A stretch of 64,000 bases of DNA from Strongylocentrotus droebachiensis (lineage: Eukaryota > Echinodermata > Echinoidea > Camarodonta > Strongylocentrotidae): NCBI GenBank assembly GCA_035222895.1, contig JAVYIG010000092.1, positions 895,455 through 959,454 on the forward strand, read 5' to 3'. Of the stretch, positions 1 through 13,590 are shown piece by piece. Below the pieces are notes generated by a model. It saw only the letters and a program-made list of their open reading frames with translations, was not told where the DNA came from and ran no database searches. Made by a program: the position numbers and the translations under genes. Every line of letters begins with the position of its first letter. Position 1 is the stretch's first letter.

Positions 1-117
1 CATTTATATGCATTAATGGGAATTTACATTGTAGAATGAATTTGAGTAGTCACTACACAGCTGGGTAACTGAACACATTTTATAATGTTTGCAGTATAAA
101 AGCACCATAAACAAAAA

Positions 118-314
118 CAGTGAAACCTGTATATAAAGACCACTTAAAAGAGACAGGAAATGCGGTCTATATAGGCAGGTGGTCTATATGTACCTGTACA
201 GTATTTTAATACACATTTCAATGTAAATCTCTCTTCAGGGTAACACAACTGGTGGTCTTTGCAGACAGGTGGACTTTCTGTACAGGTGGTGGCTAAAGCA
301 AGTTTGTCCGTATG
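118..314. mobile_element. Palindromic MITE, family A, copy 1 (degraded)
   Basis: The left end reads like CAGTGAAACCTG and is followed by AAAGACCAC. The right end reads as a decayed inverse complement, with GGTGGTGGCTAAAGC before the terminal motif. Internal motifs AGACCAC and GTGGTCT recur in opposite orientations. Four better copies at 14.56, 23.22, 28.26 and 45.11 kb define the family: TIR near CAGTCAAACCTGTCTA, flanked by TA in the best copies. It has no coding capacity. This is the most degraded of the five. Confidence 0.6.
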
Positions 315-417
315 ACGAATCACTACAACAGTCATTATAACAGGATAGGTTGTATTTCAAGTATTCTCTGGGCCTTGTCTACTGGAAAAAAGTCAAACTC
401 TTCTGAAGTAGTGAGTG

Positions 418-438
418 ATATATATATATATATATATA
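418..438. repeat. (TA)n microsatellite
   Basis: An uninterrupted TA dinucleotide run of about 10 units in AT-rich DNA. Confidence 0.9.
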
Positions 439-440
439 CA

Positions 441-1073
441 ACCAAACACAATAGAGAACAATCTAGGAAGTTATATTGCATTAATGTATGATTCCTCAGT
501 ATATTGAATTATTTCAATTTTTAATATTTTGACAGGGTAGCCCATTCACCAATAAGTAGTGGTCTTGAATTATTGAAATCTGACAGAGATTCAATGATAA
601 GCAAATCCCTTTGGCTTTGAAAAATCCCTTAGGTATATATCACAGAGTCTATATCCACAGGCTATATGTCCTTCAGCAAATGAAATCGCTGACCTGACAA
701 GAAATCAATTATTCAGGAAAGTCAGGGATAAAATTTAATCAGTATGATTGAATATCAGCTCTCCTTGACCAAGAAAGGATGTCTTATATCACGCTGGATA
801 GACATCAAATACAAGACAAAAAGCTCAAACAGAATAAATTTGTGTGCTTTGTCAATTTTTATTGTGCGTACATTATATAATGTAAAATATAAATATCCAA
901 ATAGTATTTACATTTTTTGTTGAAGAAGCTAGTGTACTTAAATTTCTTCAGTCTGGGTTATGAATTCTTGTTGTTGCAAAGCGCAGGCTACAAACAAGTT
1001 CGCAGATGCATTACGGCTCATTTTCATATGTTAAATTTGTAGCAATTTGCAAATTTCATGTGAATAATATTTA
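441..1073. other. Unassigned AT-rich DNA
   Basis: No long ORF, splice-framed coding or recognisable repeat is visible here. Confidence 0.5.
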
Positions 1074-1352
1074 TAGTCCGCACTTGTATAGCGCATAACA
1101 CACTATGATATGACGTCCCTATGCGCTTCCAAAGAGCTTTGGAAATTATTACCCTAGTTTTACCTCTGGCAGCCGTTATCAGCACACAGTGCATATTTCA
1201 GTCCTACCAGGTGCCCATTTACCTCACCTGGGTGGAGTGTGGCAAATGTACATTAACGTCTTGCCAAAGCACAATAGTGTTGTGGCAGGGATTTGAACCC
1301 TGCACCTAGTGGTTCACAGTCCGGAGTCTTATCTACTGTACCACAATACCTC
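1074..1352 (-). mobile_element. tRNA-derived SINE, nearly full length
   Basis: Read on the minus strand from 1352, the head resembles a tRNA gene. It has an A-box-like TGGTACAGTAGATAAGAC and a B-box-like GGGTTCAAATCCC about 30 bases further on. A body follows (CTTTGGCAAGACG, then TTTGCCACACTCCACCCAGGT), and then a 3' part with GCGCATAGG and GCGCTATAC. Body fragments recur at 19.7, 31.6, 44.8 and 45.35 kb, which shows that it is an interspersed family. It is probably Pol III transcribed when young and mobilised by a LINE. It is not a functional tRNA, because the head does not fold into a full cloverleaf and continues directly into the body. Confidence 0.75.
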
Positions 1353-2283
1353 TACAAGAATAACTGTACAGCAACTATTCAAACAGGACAATAATCGTAC
1401 AGTATGCGAATTATGCGAATCTGTGGTCTAAAGGCCACTTCCTTCAAGCCAGTAAGTCCTGCAACGTATGTGCATGTCCGTATGCTATTGTCACTGGATA
1501 CATCTAACCGATAACCATCATTGATGAGAGGTCTTCTCTTGTTTCAACGGGCGACCGGTCACGATTGGAACGTGTAAAGACCGCCCTCAATCAGACCTGA
1601 CAGATATGATGCAAGGTAATGCTTCTATCAACTTATGAAGTAATCCCTACCCTGCTTTATCCATTTCAGGCAATATGTCCGTCAAAGAAAGGTTCTGTGG
1701 GTACATATACAGTACGTATAAAACAAAAAAGGACCCACTTTGTTCATAAGTTCATAATATCTGCATGATTTTTTCTTATGAAACTATGGGTGAGGGACCA
1801 TTTAATTGAATTGCACTACAAGTATGGACAATATTTTATGCTTGAGTGAGTACTGGCTAAGTTTGAAAGACTCGCGAAAATTGGCTAATCATCAGGTCAT
1901 CATTGATCTGTTTTTTATACAGGAATAACTGTAGATGCTTTCATGTCAGCCATGATGATCTGCGATGACACCGAAGAAACGAGAGCAGAGAATAACAAAA
2001 CCCACACTCACTCTGGCAAAATACTTGGACCCATTTTCAGCTGGCTTGTAAATGCCATTGTAGAAGCAATACTTCACTGTCACAGCGGCAGATGTGTTAT
2101 CGACTGGCCGCCCAGTAATATGGGGGACAATTAGTCATCCTCTTTCAACAAAGTGCCAGAAATGAATGACACGCGCATCATTATCCGGGCGAGGTGGGTT
2201 TATTCCAAGGGAGATGTAAAATTGTTATGCTCATGGTGGAAGCTATAGCTAGAGGTTATGTGTTTGATACAACAAAAGTTCTA
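1353..2283. other. Unassigned non-coding DNA
   Basis: Mixed-composition DNA with a small CpG-containing patch near 1550-1600. Short ORFs only; nothing is recognised. Confidence 0.5.
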
Positions 2284-2600
2284 GTTCTTTAAAACACAAA
2301 CACAATTCTCTCATCCCCTTTTCTCTTTTATCTTTCCTTTCTATTTCTCTTTTCCTCTCTATTTCTTTGTTGACTCAGTTTCAAATTCCTCTACATCCCA
2401 TATCTCTCTCTCCTCCCCTTTCTCTTTCTTTTCCTTTTCAATCTTTCTCTCTCCCCTTCTCTCAATATTTCTCCCTTTCTCTCTTGCCCCCTTTTCTTTC
2501 TCCTCCCGATTTCTCACTTTCTCTCTTTTTTCCTCTCCATCTCTTTCCTTCCCCTTCTCCCTTCCCAATTTATATCTATCTCTCTCTCTGACTTCAAATC
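2284..2600. repeat. Imperfect polypyrimidine (CT/CCTT) tract
   Basis: About 300 bases are almost purely C and T on the plus strand, in irregular TCTCTTT and CCCTT blocks. The open frames on both strands are simple-sequence artefacts rich in S/L/P or R/E/K. Confidence 0.85.
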
Positions 2601-3240
2601 ACCCTTCCTGATCAATATCCCGATAAAACAACTCATCATTCACCATAGAGAAGGTATTTTTATAGACTCACTTCACCCAAAAGACTTCTGAAATCGATCC
2701 CTATCCCCCGGAGGCCTGCTTTCAAAACGTGAGGGTGAGAAAGATTCAACGATACATCACAGATGCCGTGAATGAATTAAAGATAACTTCGCCAGGTGCA
2801 CTTCACAATGGATATGCACCGCACATACCGCCGTGCAAGCATGCTGCCGATCCCATCACCCCAAAACAAATCGCTTTCCAACGACACTTCCTAGCTGCGT
2901 GTTCCCCTCTCCCGAGTTTATATTTTTCTCCTCCATCATAACATTTAAACGACAAGATTACAAGTGTTGGAAGCTACATCTGATCAAGTCATTGAGCAGT
3001 GTGCCAATGGGCAGAGCGCCACAAAGTAGGATCACCTTCATGTAGACATGCATAAGTTGTCCAACACTCTCCTCCACCTCGTCTTGTCACTTCTCTTACA
3101 TCCGATTTAAGGTGTTTAGGTGAGGATCTGAGGCAGCCAGGGGATTACATTGTGTTACTTGATTGGATTATCCGTGAACAATCTATTTCTATCTAACTCT
3201 CCAATCTGTTACTCTCCTTGTGAAGAAAATGCTTTTCTCT
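2601..3240. other. Unassigned non-coding DNA
   Basis: Between two pyrimidine-rich repeats. Two overlapping ORFs of about 70 codons have no recognisable protein features. Confidence 0.45.
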
Positions 3241-3402
3241 GTAAAACTAACTTAACCCATTTATGGCAGAAAGGATATATCTCTTTCTCTTTTTACTCTG
3301 ACTGTAAAACTAACTTAACCCATTTAGGGAGAAAGGATATATCTCTTTCTCTTTTTACTCTGACTGTAAAACTAACTTAACCCATTTAGGCAGACAGGAT
3401 AA
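3241..3402 (+). repeat. Three tandem copies of a 61-63 bp unit
   Basis: The motif GTAAAACTAACTTAACCCAT starts at 3241, 3304 and 3365. The first two copies continue with AGGATATATCTCTTTCTC. The third merges into the adjacent CT microsatellite, suggesting that the CT part of the unit seeded that expansion. Confidence 0.9.
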
Positions 3403-3405
3403 TGT

Positions 3406-3441
<36 letters not shown>

Positions 3442-3467
3442 CTACCTGTCTCTCTCTGTCTCTTTCT

Positions 3468-3500
<33 letters not shown>

Positions 3501-3520
3501 ATTCTACCTGTCTCTCTCTG

Positions 3521-3552
<32 letters not shown>

Positions 3553-3574
3553 ATTCTACCTGTCTCTCTCTCTG

Positions 3575-3612
<38 letters not shown>
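3403..3612. repeat. (CT)n microsatellite with an ATTCTACCTG-interrupted higher-order unit
   Basis: (TC)n runs are interrupted three times by CATTCTACCTGTCTCTCTCTG. The tract is therefore a variable-length tandem repeat of a composite unit of roughly 70 bp, not a pure dinucleotide array. Confidence 0.9.
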
Positions 3613-3613
<1 letters not shown>

Positions 3614-6600
3614 TTGACCCACTAAACCTTTTGTTATCAGGAATGTCACTGTAGATCCTCTACACCCACTTTACAAGATCATTTAGTAAAGAGGAATGAA
3701 CTTTAAACTAATCTTATAAAAATCAGGATCTAGGGTGAAACCTGACAAATTTGAACAAACATAAACAACTGTTCCCTAGACATGACTTTCAGAATACAAA
3801 TGTGGCGGGATTAAGCAGGAAAAAAATTTGGAATAGTTTTCAGAATAGCACCACAGATATGCATGTGTTTAATTTTTTTTTTTTTTTTTTTTTACAAATT
3901 CATAATTCTAATAGACATGCAGAATCTCAAGGAATAAGAATGTTTTATATAAAATATTTTGCATTTTCTGAAAGCCAAAGAATATTATGTAATCTGGAAA
4001 CGACTGAATTATCCAATTTCCACGGGCTTCCAAACAGGAGCCACCTGATTCCTCTATACACAATAGATTAATACAAAATTGCAAATATGTAATGATTTGA
4101 GTACACTTACATATTAGATACTTCAGTATTACGAAACCAAAAATGATTGAATAGATCTGTCACATGTATAAAATAATGTTTACCATGTTAAGAGCATGTC
4201 AAATAACTGTCAAAAGGTTGGAGGATCTGATTGATTGTTATGCTCACAGTCACCTAGATATTCACCAGCAGCCAATCTGACAATAACCATAACCCATACT
4301 TCAATGTCACAAAACAAATTTAATCTTGCCCTTTGAAACCTTCCAAAATCATGTTCTGCTGTGACTCACTTTTCATTTCAATTTAATTACATGTGAAATT
4401 ATGCAGATCCAATCGCTACCTTGCAAGGCCCCCATGCTTTCTGAAGCCTTTCCCCACAATCCATCAAATTAAATTCCCTTCAAACATAGCACATAGCGCC
4501 CAGAACCACCATTAATGGATGTAGGCCTAATACTGATCAAACTATACTGTGCTTGCACTAAGAGATGAATAGCGGCTTGCCCTAAGCATGCTCCTCATGT
4601 ACTAGATGTGCATCTTAACTGTTTCTTGTTATACCATGCATGGCCTTCATTGAATTCCTGTTGAAATATTAATATTTATATGACTTTACGTGTAGTTTTC
4701 ATATGATGATGATGGATAAATAAATGAATGAATTGATTAAATGATTCTTGACAATTATTTTGGTCATGTTATGGCAGGAATGCAAAAATACTATTTTTTG
4801 TATTTAAAACAAATATTTTCAAATTCCAGTCTGATGTGAATTCATTACACTTTCATTTTCCAATTGACACTTCCTTAGTTCATTACAAAAATATTTCTTG
4901 TCACATGCATCCACACTTCTCATCTAGTCATCAACATATCTATCAAAACTTGATAGTCTTGTCAAACCTTTACACCCCATTCAATCATTCCAATTTTATC
5001 AAGTCGCTTTCTCTTTCATCCTATCATGCACTGCACCTCACCTGCAGACAATCAATCTATCACTTACACATTGCTGCCTTTTAAAAAGCTCAGCTTATTC
5101 CTCACTCACATTTAATTTGACTTTAATCAAGCCGGCAAACATAGGCTGCGCAATCAACCCCGGCATTTAAACCCGTGACAGGTAACACGACTCCTATCCA
5201 AAGACACATCCACTACTTGTACTGGTTACATTTTTTTTTATTACACCGCCGGGAATGAGGCAAATTGGATGTTAACTGCGGTTCCACATAGGTATCGCTT
5301 TTCAACGTGGTTGACACCGCTCTTTTACGAGAGGTTTTTAAGTAGGCAACCACAGTTTTACCATTTAAATGATAAATGGGTGCTTTTCTCTATGTTTTGG
5401 TAATTCTCTGATTTCCTTCTTCTTACGTTACATGAGTAGCTAGATAGATACCTCAGTGTAGCCTTCTCTAAAAGTCACTGAGCACTTGAATAATCAAATA
5501 GAATTGTGCTGATGATGATATATTATCATTTTATTTGACCATGGAAATATAAAAGTTGAATTAAGAAGCAGCATAAGGTCGAAAAAAGATATTGGATTGC
5601 CATAAAAAATACTATGATATTAATATTGATATTATCAATTTTAAAGTTAATGCATTAATTCAGTTATAGAATAGCCATGTAACAGCAGAGTACACGACGA
5701 GGATTACATGGTCATGAACTAATAAATAATGAAAATATACAACAAATTCATGATCACCCCCACCAATAACAATAACATAACTTCACATGAATCTCTCTCC
5801 CCCCCCCCCCCCTCCCCCTCCCAGCCCCACCCATCCTGCTCATTCCCAAAGACAATAATATTTTCTTGGGATATGCACCCAACCAGAAACGTGGATAAAC
5901 AAAGTCATGGTTCGATGCATGCGTTGCAATGTGTTCATATCTAATATTGATAGCTCTACCTATGTATACATGTACATTATACAGTGCGCTTAGTTATAAC
6001 ATAGCAAACATTAACATAATTCTTATAGCAAATGATCTTTAAAAATTCAATGTGATGCATATTTTTTCAAAAAACATAAAATCTACATCAGTAGATAACT
6101 TGGTATTCTACCATACTGTTTTTGCTGCAAGAATATATCTTCATACATGATCACAACTAAATTGCCACTCTTATTTCTATATGCCTTCTTATACAATGCT
6201 ATTAGGTTCTTAGTAAGAGATGATTTGTTTGCTTATAGCTAGAAGTGCATTAATTCTATGACATGGGCTTTCAAAAGACAATGTCTTCACATCTACTTCA
6301 GATAAATTTATAACACTTTTTTTGTATTGTGCTAAGATGTCTTTACATACTGATTTGTATCTCAAAGACTATGTGTAAACTTTTAATTATTAAACACTCA
6401 TTACAATCAATTTGAAAATGCAGAAATGAGTTAATGGAGGTCCAAAAGATAATAATAATAGTGATATTTAAGGAACAGAGCAAAGAAGAGTAGATAACTT
6501 GATTATCGTTTTTCTATCTCAGTCAACTAAAGATTTGCACAGTACAGTACTGAATATCAGGTTGAAATATATAACAATTATGAAATAAGCAGGCCAACAA

Positions 6601-7866
6601 TGTATTTGCACATCTCTAAAGCACCAAATATCCCCCACTATAATTTTATGATACATGGTGTCCCTGATGTGCAAATTAGTTTATTGATACAATTTTTCTG
6701 AGGATGATACGGGATCGTCTGACAGCCGAGGATAATTGATTTGTCTTTTTTGAGCTCCCTGGGAGCTTTTAGGTCTCTGGGTTATGGGACACCACTTGGC
6801 AAAGTAAGAAAAGGAGCGTATATTAGGGTGAGAGGGGTGGGGCAGGTTTCCATATAGGGGTGGGGTGGGGTATAGAGATCATACAGGACGATAGCAGATA
6901 ATATGTGCGATGAGATAACATAACTACTTGATAATGGTTTAGTTGTTCAAAAACAGGTTTACAAACCATAGGATCAATGATTCATTTCAAATCAAGAAGC
7001 CTTGCTCATGAAATTGTTTTATTTGAAAGTAAAGTAACAATACAAGGGATATCAAACAATTTTGTTTTGGCACTGCTGCTAATATAACAATTGGAGTGGG
7101 GGTTAGAAGCTCAAGAGAGCATACAAACTGGGTTAGCAGTACTCTTTGTGGGGGGGGGGGGCTAATATATAATGTTGGGGAGTGAGAAGGGGCATTTTCA
7201 AACACAGCTATCACTTTCTGAGGATCACCAGTAGGGTATGGGATGGTACGGGAGGGGTGGGAGCTATAGAAAGGGTATCCAAGCAAGCACAGGGTTATTG
7301 GCACTCTGTGGGGATCACATCTGACCGGGTTGGTGAGATGTAATTTTCTTAACAGCATGGGAGATTGGGGTCCAGCTATGCCCACAGGCATCCCAACTGG
7401 TATCAAATAGGAGTACATCCAACATCTTCAGCTCAACACACAAACACACTCACATAATCATGTGTAATATCATCGCTTCACTGATCACATACAGCAAGAG
7501 TACTGGTAGCATAAAGTGCTAATATGATATGTGATAGTAATTACAAGTCAAAAGTCTCACTGGGTCTGAACTAAAAAGCAAATTTGTTGAAGTGAGTTGA
7601 GACAACAATCCATAAACACAGACACACAAATAATCTGGAGAAATTAGAGAAGAAAATATAGTTCTATATACTTTGAATGTGGACTCAACTAAATAACAAC
7701 AATAATGCTCATATAGAGACTCTCTGTCTTGCAGTGCAAGGATAGTTCTCTTATCGTGTTTGATAATGACCACATTTTAGATCAAATTTTATATCAAGAA
7801 TGATTTGATAGTATTAAGTACAGCAAAAATATATACATTGAAATAGCAGCTGTTATAGATGAAAAA
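3613..7866. other. Long AT-rich stretch without a recognisable gene
   Basis: It holds a T21 run (3873-3893), a C14 run (5799-5812) and a G12 run (7150-7161). A weak tRNA-like segment on the minus strand near 5160-5215 has a B-box-like CGGGTTTAAATGCC, possibly a decayed SINE head. The longest open frame (6987-7418, minus) shows no domain and overlaps the G run; I do not call it a gene. Confidence 0.5.
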
Positions 7867-7916
7867 ATATATCACTTCCATATTTAGTACATATATCACT
7901 TCCATATTTAGTACAC
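7867..7916 (+). repeat. Perfect tandem duplication of about 25 bp
   Basis: The unit ATATATCACTTCCATATTTA plus GTAC occurs twice back to back, which suggests a recent slippage event. Confidence 0.9.
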
Positions 7917-8225
7917 ATTTTCACAAACACAAAAAATAATTCAATTTACATGCACTTAAAAGAACACCCAATTGTTGTGATTAGTAAAACTCTGGGAGCG
8001 CTAGATACACTTTTCTATAATAATTTCCTCTTTAAATGTCAATGTATGAGCATTCCTCCAAAAAGTCTCAACATGTAAATTGGAGTGGCCAGCATTTGCA
8101 CATACCCTTGGGCTGTAATACAGATGTTGCTTTTTATCATTGAGGATTGAGGTTGTTCCGATCTGAGATTAAATACAAATAAAAACATCCAGGCACCAGA
8201 CTGAAGAAAAAAAAGGACTAGTATT

Positions 8226-8258
<33 letters not shown>

Positions 8259-8337
8259 TAGATAACGGGAGATAAAGAGAGGGAGATATATATATATATA
8301 TGTATATATTATATTATAGATAGAGAGAGAGAGAGAA

Positions 8338-8394
<57 letters not shown>

Positions 8395-8532
8395 GGAGGA
8401 GAGAGAAAGAAAGAAAGAGATGGAAAGACAGAAGGCATGCAGGATAGAAAAAAAGAAGATAGATAGGAAGAGAGAGGCAAGTGGGGGGGGGGGGGAGAAA
8501 GAGAAAGACAGAAGAGAGACAGACGAGAGACC

Positions 8533-8567
<35 letters not shown>

Positions 8568-8576
8568 AAGATTGAT
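8226..8576. repeat. Compound (GA)n / (TA)n / poly-G low-complexity block
   Basis: Long (GA)n runs are interrupted by a (TA)n run near 8287-8302, AAAGA-type variants and a G-run near 8484-8495. The open frames reading S/L-rich on the minus strand are repeat artefacts. Confidence 0.9.
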
Positions 8577-8858
8577 AGAGAGAGTGAAAACTCAGCACTA
8601 AACTTCTGGATGAAGACAAGCGAACTGCCACGTTATAAAAAATAGATCAATATTCATAGAAGCCATCTTGTTATGGTTTGCCAGACTCATTGGCCAATAT
8701 CCCAGAAATTTAATGCAGTCTTTTGAGCTTGATCTATCTCTTGTATTGATATTATCTCTCATAATATATTGATTTGATCTACTTTAGAGAATACATAAGG
8801 CATGAACTAAAGGAGACGGCTGTGTAACATCAAATATTGGGATAAGAAAGGTCTATGT

Positions 8859-9117
8859 TAATATCACGATCAATTAACTTGTGAATGCATATTTATTGAC
8901 TTTCAAAGCAAAAATACATTCACTGTAAAACTGTTTTTATGAAAAAGTGAAATCATTTTGGGATTTCCCCCGTTTCTTGTGTAATATCACAATCGTTTAA
9001 CTTGCAAATGCATAGTTTATTGACATTCAAAACAAAATTACATTCAGTTTAACAAGGTTTTAATGACAAAGTGAAATCATTTAGGGATTTCCCCTCCCCC
9101 TCCCCCTTCTTGATGGA
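8859..9117 (+). repeat. Two diverged tandem copies of a ~133 bp unit
   Basis: TAATATCACGATCAATTAAC (8859) is matched by TAATATCACAATCGTTTAAC (8992). Both copies proceed through AATGCATA, TTTATTGAC, TTACATTCA-type motifs and AAGTGAAATCATTT to GGGATTTCCCC. Confidence 0.85.
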
Positions 9118-11464
9118 ATATAATTATTGCTTTTCACACCGCTGAAAGTATTTGATATGAAACCATTGTAGCTGACATCACAATAAAGTTGATACATTTT
9201 CTACTTTCAATGTTGCCTCTCACATCAAATCAAATTATACAAATACTGATTTGGGCAATGAAAAGTACATCAAATTGCTAACATGCTCACTTATAAACGT
9301 TCTATTGCCTTTGACCACAAAACTACTATAACCCTTTTACATACCTCATATATTTCTCAACTATATTCTGTTTTACTTCCCAACGAGCGATCCTTGGAGT
9401 GGAATTAACGTGTCTATTGTGAACATTAAAACCCAAATGGACTTGGGTAGGGAAGAAATAATTAATGATGCTTGGTACCGGTGAGAGATAGAAATGAGGC
9501 TACATACACATGAGAGGGGGAACAGAGATAAAAGTGCAGTAAGCATTTGCAGCATGAAGAACACCATCGTATGAGGTAGAGATGCACTCCAGAAGAGAAG
9601 AGGTGACTTAAATAATGAAATACTTTGATTTTAATTATTAGGATACTTTTATCTGACTAAATTCTGATAATGAATCTGATATTTTTGGACCTTGAAAAAG
9701 TGTTCTCTTGTCTTGAAATTAGAAACAGTTTGATCCCATTTAACACTGATTTTATCAAGATAAATAATGAAAAACCATGATTTAAAAAGAAATGTCTTAT
9801 GGAATTTGCATAGTGATGTTATTGTAAATTAAATGGCATTGAGAGGCGTTTGTTTGATAAGTAAAAAGAGTTACAGAGTCATTCTTTACCATCACTATTG
9901 GACATTAGCTCAACACTTCTTGCAGCTCCACCTCTCTAAACAGTCCACCCCTTATCCCATAGCTCCCCTCCTTTACCTTATAACATCCATCCCCTTACCC
10001 CACAATCTCCCCTCTTCCTCTCCTCCCACCCCCCCCCCCCCCCCTATGCTTAGACCTCTACACTCCACTGTAGCAGTAAGTACGCTTTCCAAACAATCTA
10101 TCATTTAACAGTTTACAAATCAGTCTCCAAGCTTTCCACTGTTTATGTTTATAGTAGTGTGGCATTCAATTTGTCAGCAAATGGGGCATTGAATTGAAGT
10201 GCTTTTTGAACTATCTCTAACCTGTTGCTTGGTGAGCTTAAAGGTCGGATATCAGCTCTGGAGTTTAGCAAGGATAATGACATTTAGATTTACTCATTGC
10301 TTTATGCTGTGCAGTAGTCCTGTATACTAATATATACTATGCACACAGGTACTATTGATTGCATAGGTTGATATCCCACCGCTGCCACCATTTCATGCTT
10401 TGTGAGCCTACACAAAAGAGTCAATTAATGGTTAATTCGGAGACAATAGCTCAGACAACATTGGCTTGTCAATTATTGTCTGGCCTTTTCAACGCATGTC
10501 TTTACGCACATCTCTCACCATGCATGATGATGCCACAGAGACATGCATGTATGTACATAAATATATTTATCATCAAAAGTTATAATCATTCTATGCAGTA
10601 CTACTCGCACAATTTAGTTTTAACCCTGACATCTTTTCTCAAGCTTGTCTGTCAAACCAACAACTAACGTATTCACAGCAAATTTCATCAGAAGAGATGT
10701 TTTTTTTTTTGTTTTTTTTTACATTTGTCTACAATTTGGAGAATTGATACATTACCGGTAGTCTAATATATTTTTGAATGAGCTCGCAAAAATTTACTGA
10801 TATCACGACTGCTTTTGATATTAAAAATGCATAATTACGAGTAACATTCAGACTAAACATCATATATTGTATTAGAGAAAGTAAACATTGGAAAATGATT
10901 TGACACAATTTTCATGAGTTTCTATGGCTCAAATTCTTTTATCAAATAAAGTCGTTTAGTATTATTCTGCCTTTATCAGCATTATCAGCTACTAAAATTG
11001 AGAAAAAAGACTTATACAGTCTCTTGACCTTTACAAAGCTCTTTACAGAATCTTCAAGTGTTTTTCATCCAGATGCATATGAGGTTTACTCTATAAATAA
11101 ATGGATACTTCCCCATAATGTTCCCATAACAGTAACCTATTACAAGATATCACACAAACTGTTGGTCCCATTTGTCTCATTTTTACATCCTCTTTCCATA
11201 AAAACAGGCCTTGTTAAAACAAAGTAATTGCATTCTTTCCCCCGGGATATCATAATGATGACATTAAAAAAAACCTATAAAATAAAGATTGAGCGAAGTA
11301 AGAAGAGCAATGTTTAGAGTAATGGCCAAGTCAGAGCTTTACTAGGTATGTCTTTTTGGAATGCCTTATTCCTCATTTATCATGTCACTTGAATATGATG
11401 CGAATCTGTGGTTCTTGACGGCATAATAACCCACAATTGTCTGAGCACTGTCTGACATAACTCC
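9118..11464. other. Unassigned AT-rich DNA
   Basis: Contains a C16 run (10029-10044) and two adjacent T runs near 10700-10720. ORFs are short and show no domains. Confidence 0.5.
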
Positions 11465-11666
11465 AATTTAAAGATAAAGTTGAGTTCTGGTCATGCGATT
11501 GCATTGTGAAAGAAACAGTGTGGAATCGACCAGAAAAGTTTGATCATCTAGCGTATAAGAATTGTGTGTATTGCAAGGTTCTGGAATCATCAAAATGATA
11601 AGAAATTTGGCCAAATCTTGGTAAAGTTATAAACACTGCACACAGAAAGATGTATATGGGACTACA
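11465..11666 (+). repeat. Dispersed repeat family B, copy 1
   Basis: About 200 bp that are strongly similar to the reverse complement of 19504-19692. Shared blocks include GGTCATGCGATTGCATTGTG, TGCAAGGTTCTGGAATCATC, AAAATGATAAGAAATTTGGC and AGAAAGATGTATATGGGACT. No terminal inverted repeats are obvious and it does not code. It is probably a transposon-derived interspersed repeat. Confidence 0.85.
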
Positions 11667-13392
11667 CGAACACATGGCGTAAAAATCCTACCCTGGAGTT
11701 TTACGATGTTACATGACATATTTAGAATATGAAGGCATTTGAAGAGCCATGCTTTTCAGGGAACATGTCTCATCTGATGTTCTTCCACACTTGCATAATA
11801 AGAATGATAACGCTCACAAATTATTTTTCACCTCTTCCCAGAACTTAACCTTCTCTTTAAAGGTGATATTTAACAGTCATATATGCTACACAACCATGTC
11901 ATTTCATCAATTTGGGAGAGGGCGGGGCCAAAGTCCAAAGAGAAACAATTTCCATTTTCAATTAAAGATGATGCAAGAAATAAACACTGTATAAATACAG
12001 GATGAAATATTTTTTTTACCATATTTGAACTATTCTAAGTTAAATGAAAAATTCCTAATTGCTTTTCACCCATTTATGCTCTTATTTTCTCATTTCAATT
12101 ATACTTTAGTGAGTTTGGAAACCCTGCTCAACTGACTGAAAATAAAGGCAAATACTCCTTTGAAATAGCACTCTTTGTCCCCTACTGGTCATGGAGAAGT
12201 TTACTCTTCTTCAAAAAAGTAAAGTGTACTTTTGATTCCATGTTTTACTCCAAAGGAAAGCCGGTCATCTTGACTCTCTATACATCATTCATCTCACAAA
12301 CGGCTTGGAAAAATGCCGCCGACTTCTCACAAGGACGACGACTCCGGGATGAAATCAACTATAATTGTGTCACGTCTTACTCCCGTCTTTAATTCTTACG
12401 TGAGATGGTGCGGCTTGCTTCCTCTTTCTTTCTTATATCCTCTTCTCTCTCTCTCTCTCTGTCAATGTCCTTGGCACACATGTCGTCGCACAAAGTCGCG
12501 AAGAAATACAATACCGCCCTAACGAGATATAGATTAGAATCCCCATTTGTGCTCGGCCGGGGCCAAATGATTTTATTTCACTTACGGTCATGTGTGAGCC
12601 TACGTGGAGAAGAATCTTCCTTTTTGAAATGCCACAGCAAACGCAGCTTTTAAAGTGTTGCCGATTGACCACTTGGTTGGTCATCACTGTAAAACTGATG
12701 ATTCATAACGAAGTTGAAAAGATACTTATCTACCGATTAGCCTAAATTGTAAATGGTTATAACAGATGTAGACGTAATTGGGTTTAATAATGCGATCAGT
12801 TCTCATATCTTTCTACAAGATCTTCTATTACGTGGTGTAACCCTGAAAATTTGACGTACAAGTTAGTTTCTCCACCATGAAAATTATCACTGATAATCAA
12901 CTCATAAAGATCTTCTCCCTTTGCACAATTATTATACAACTTAATTGTGTTATACAGGATGTGTTTGCCAAACTACACTAATAGCTTTGTATTTGGCATT
13001 TAAAAACCTCAAGTACTAATTTTGGTTTTCTATATCGACAGGACAGTCCTTTAACTTTTCATCACAATTTCCGTTGCAATATACTCTCATCTCAGAAACA
13101 TGACGTTGTTTTGAAAAGGAAATTAGCAGGGCGCACAGGAAGAGCAGTTTTAATGCTGATGTGGCAACCTGAGTTAAGATTTAAAATTTGCAAATTATCA
13201 ATTTGAAGAAAATAAATTTAATAAATTTAACCCTTAAGAATGCCTGTCCTTGATGTTTTAAAGTTTTGAGAGGAATCTATGCCTCTTCCTCCAAAGAAAT
13301 CTAAGAATTCTAGCAGTAAAAGATAGTTTCTTCACATCGGCATATTCTACCTTCACCTATGAAATTGACTGTATCCAACTACCTGCAAAAAG
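11667..13392. other. Unassigned DNA with a modest CpG patch
   Basis: Around 12300-12640 CpG dinucleotides are noticeably more frequent than in the flanks, and a short (CT)n lies near 12440-12460. Overlapping ORFs of 69-84 codons on both strands have no recognisable features. It could be a regulatory patch or an untranslated exon; I cannot tell. Confidence 0.4.
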
Positions 13393-13590
13393 CTCCTACA
13401 TACGGCCTACTTATGTAAAAAAAAGAGCTAACATAATCATTTTCTCTCCCATCAACCTGCACACACCCCCAGTATAGTACAATAATACTCTGTAAAGAGG
13501 TCTGTACTCAAAAAGGAAGAAGAAGAAGAATAAACTCCTACCTACGACCTACTTCTATGTAAAAAGGAGCTAACATAATCACTTCTCTCT
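13393..13590 (+). repeat. Direct repeat of about 57 bp, offset 142 bp
   Basis: CTCCTACATACGGCCTACTT (13393) and CTCCTACCTACGACCTACTT (13535) both continue into GAGCTAACATAATCA and a pyrimidine-rich end. A GAAGAAGAAGAA stretch lies between the copies. Confidence 0.8.

Noticed and set aside
1285..1352. Functional tRNA gene
   Set aside because: A and B boxes are present but it lacks a full cloverleaf and is the head of a SINE with copies elsewhere.
6987..7418. 143-codon minus-strand ORF
   Set aside because: It crosses a G12 run, has no domain or compositional sign of coding, and no splice or start support; probably chance.
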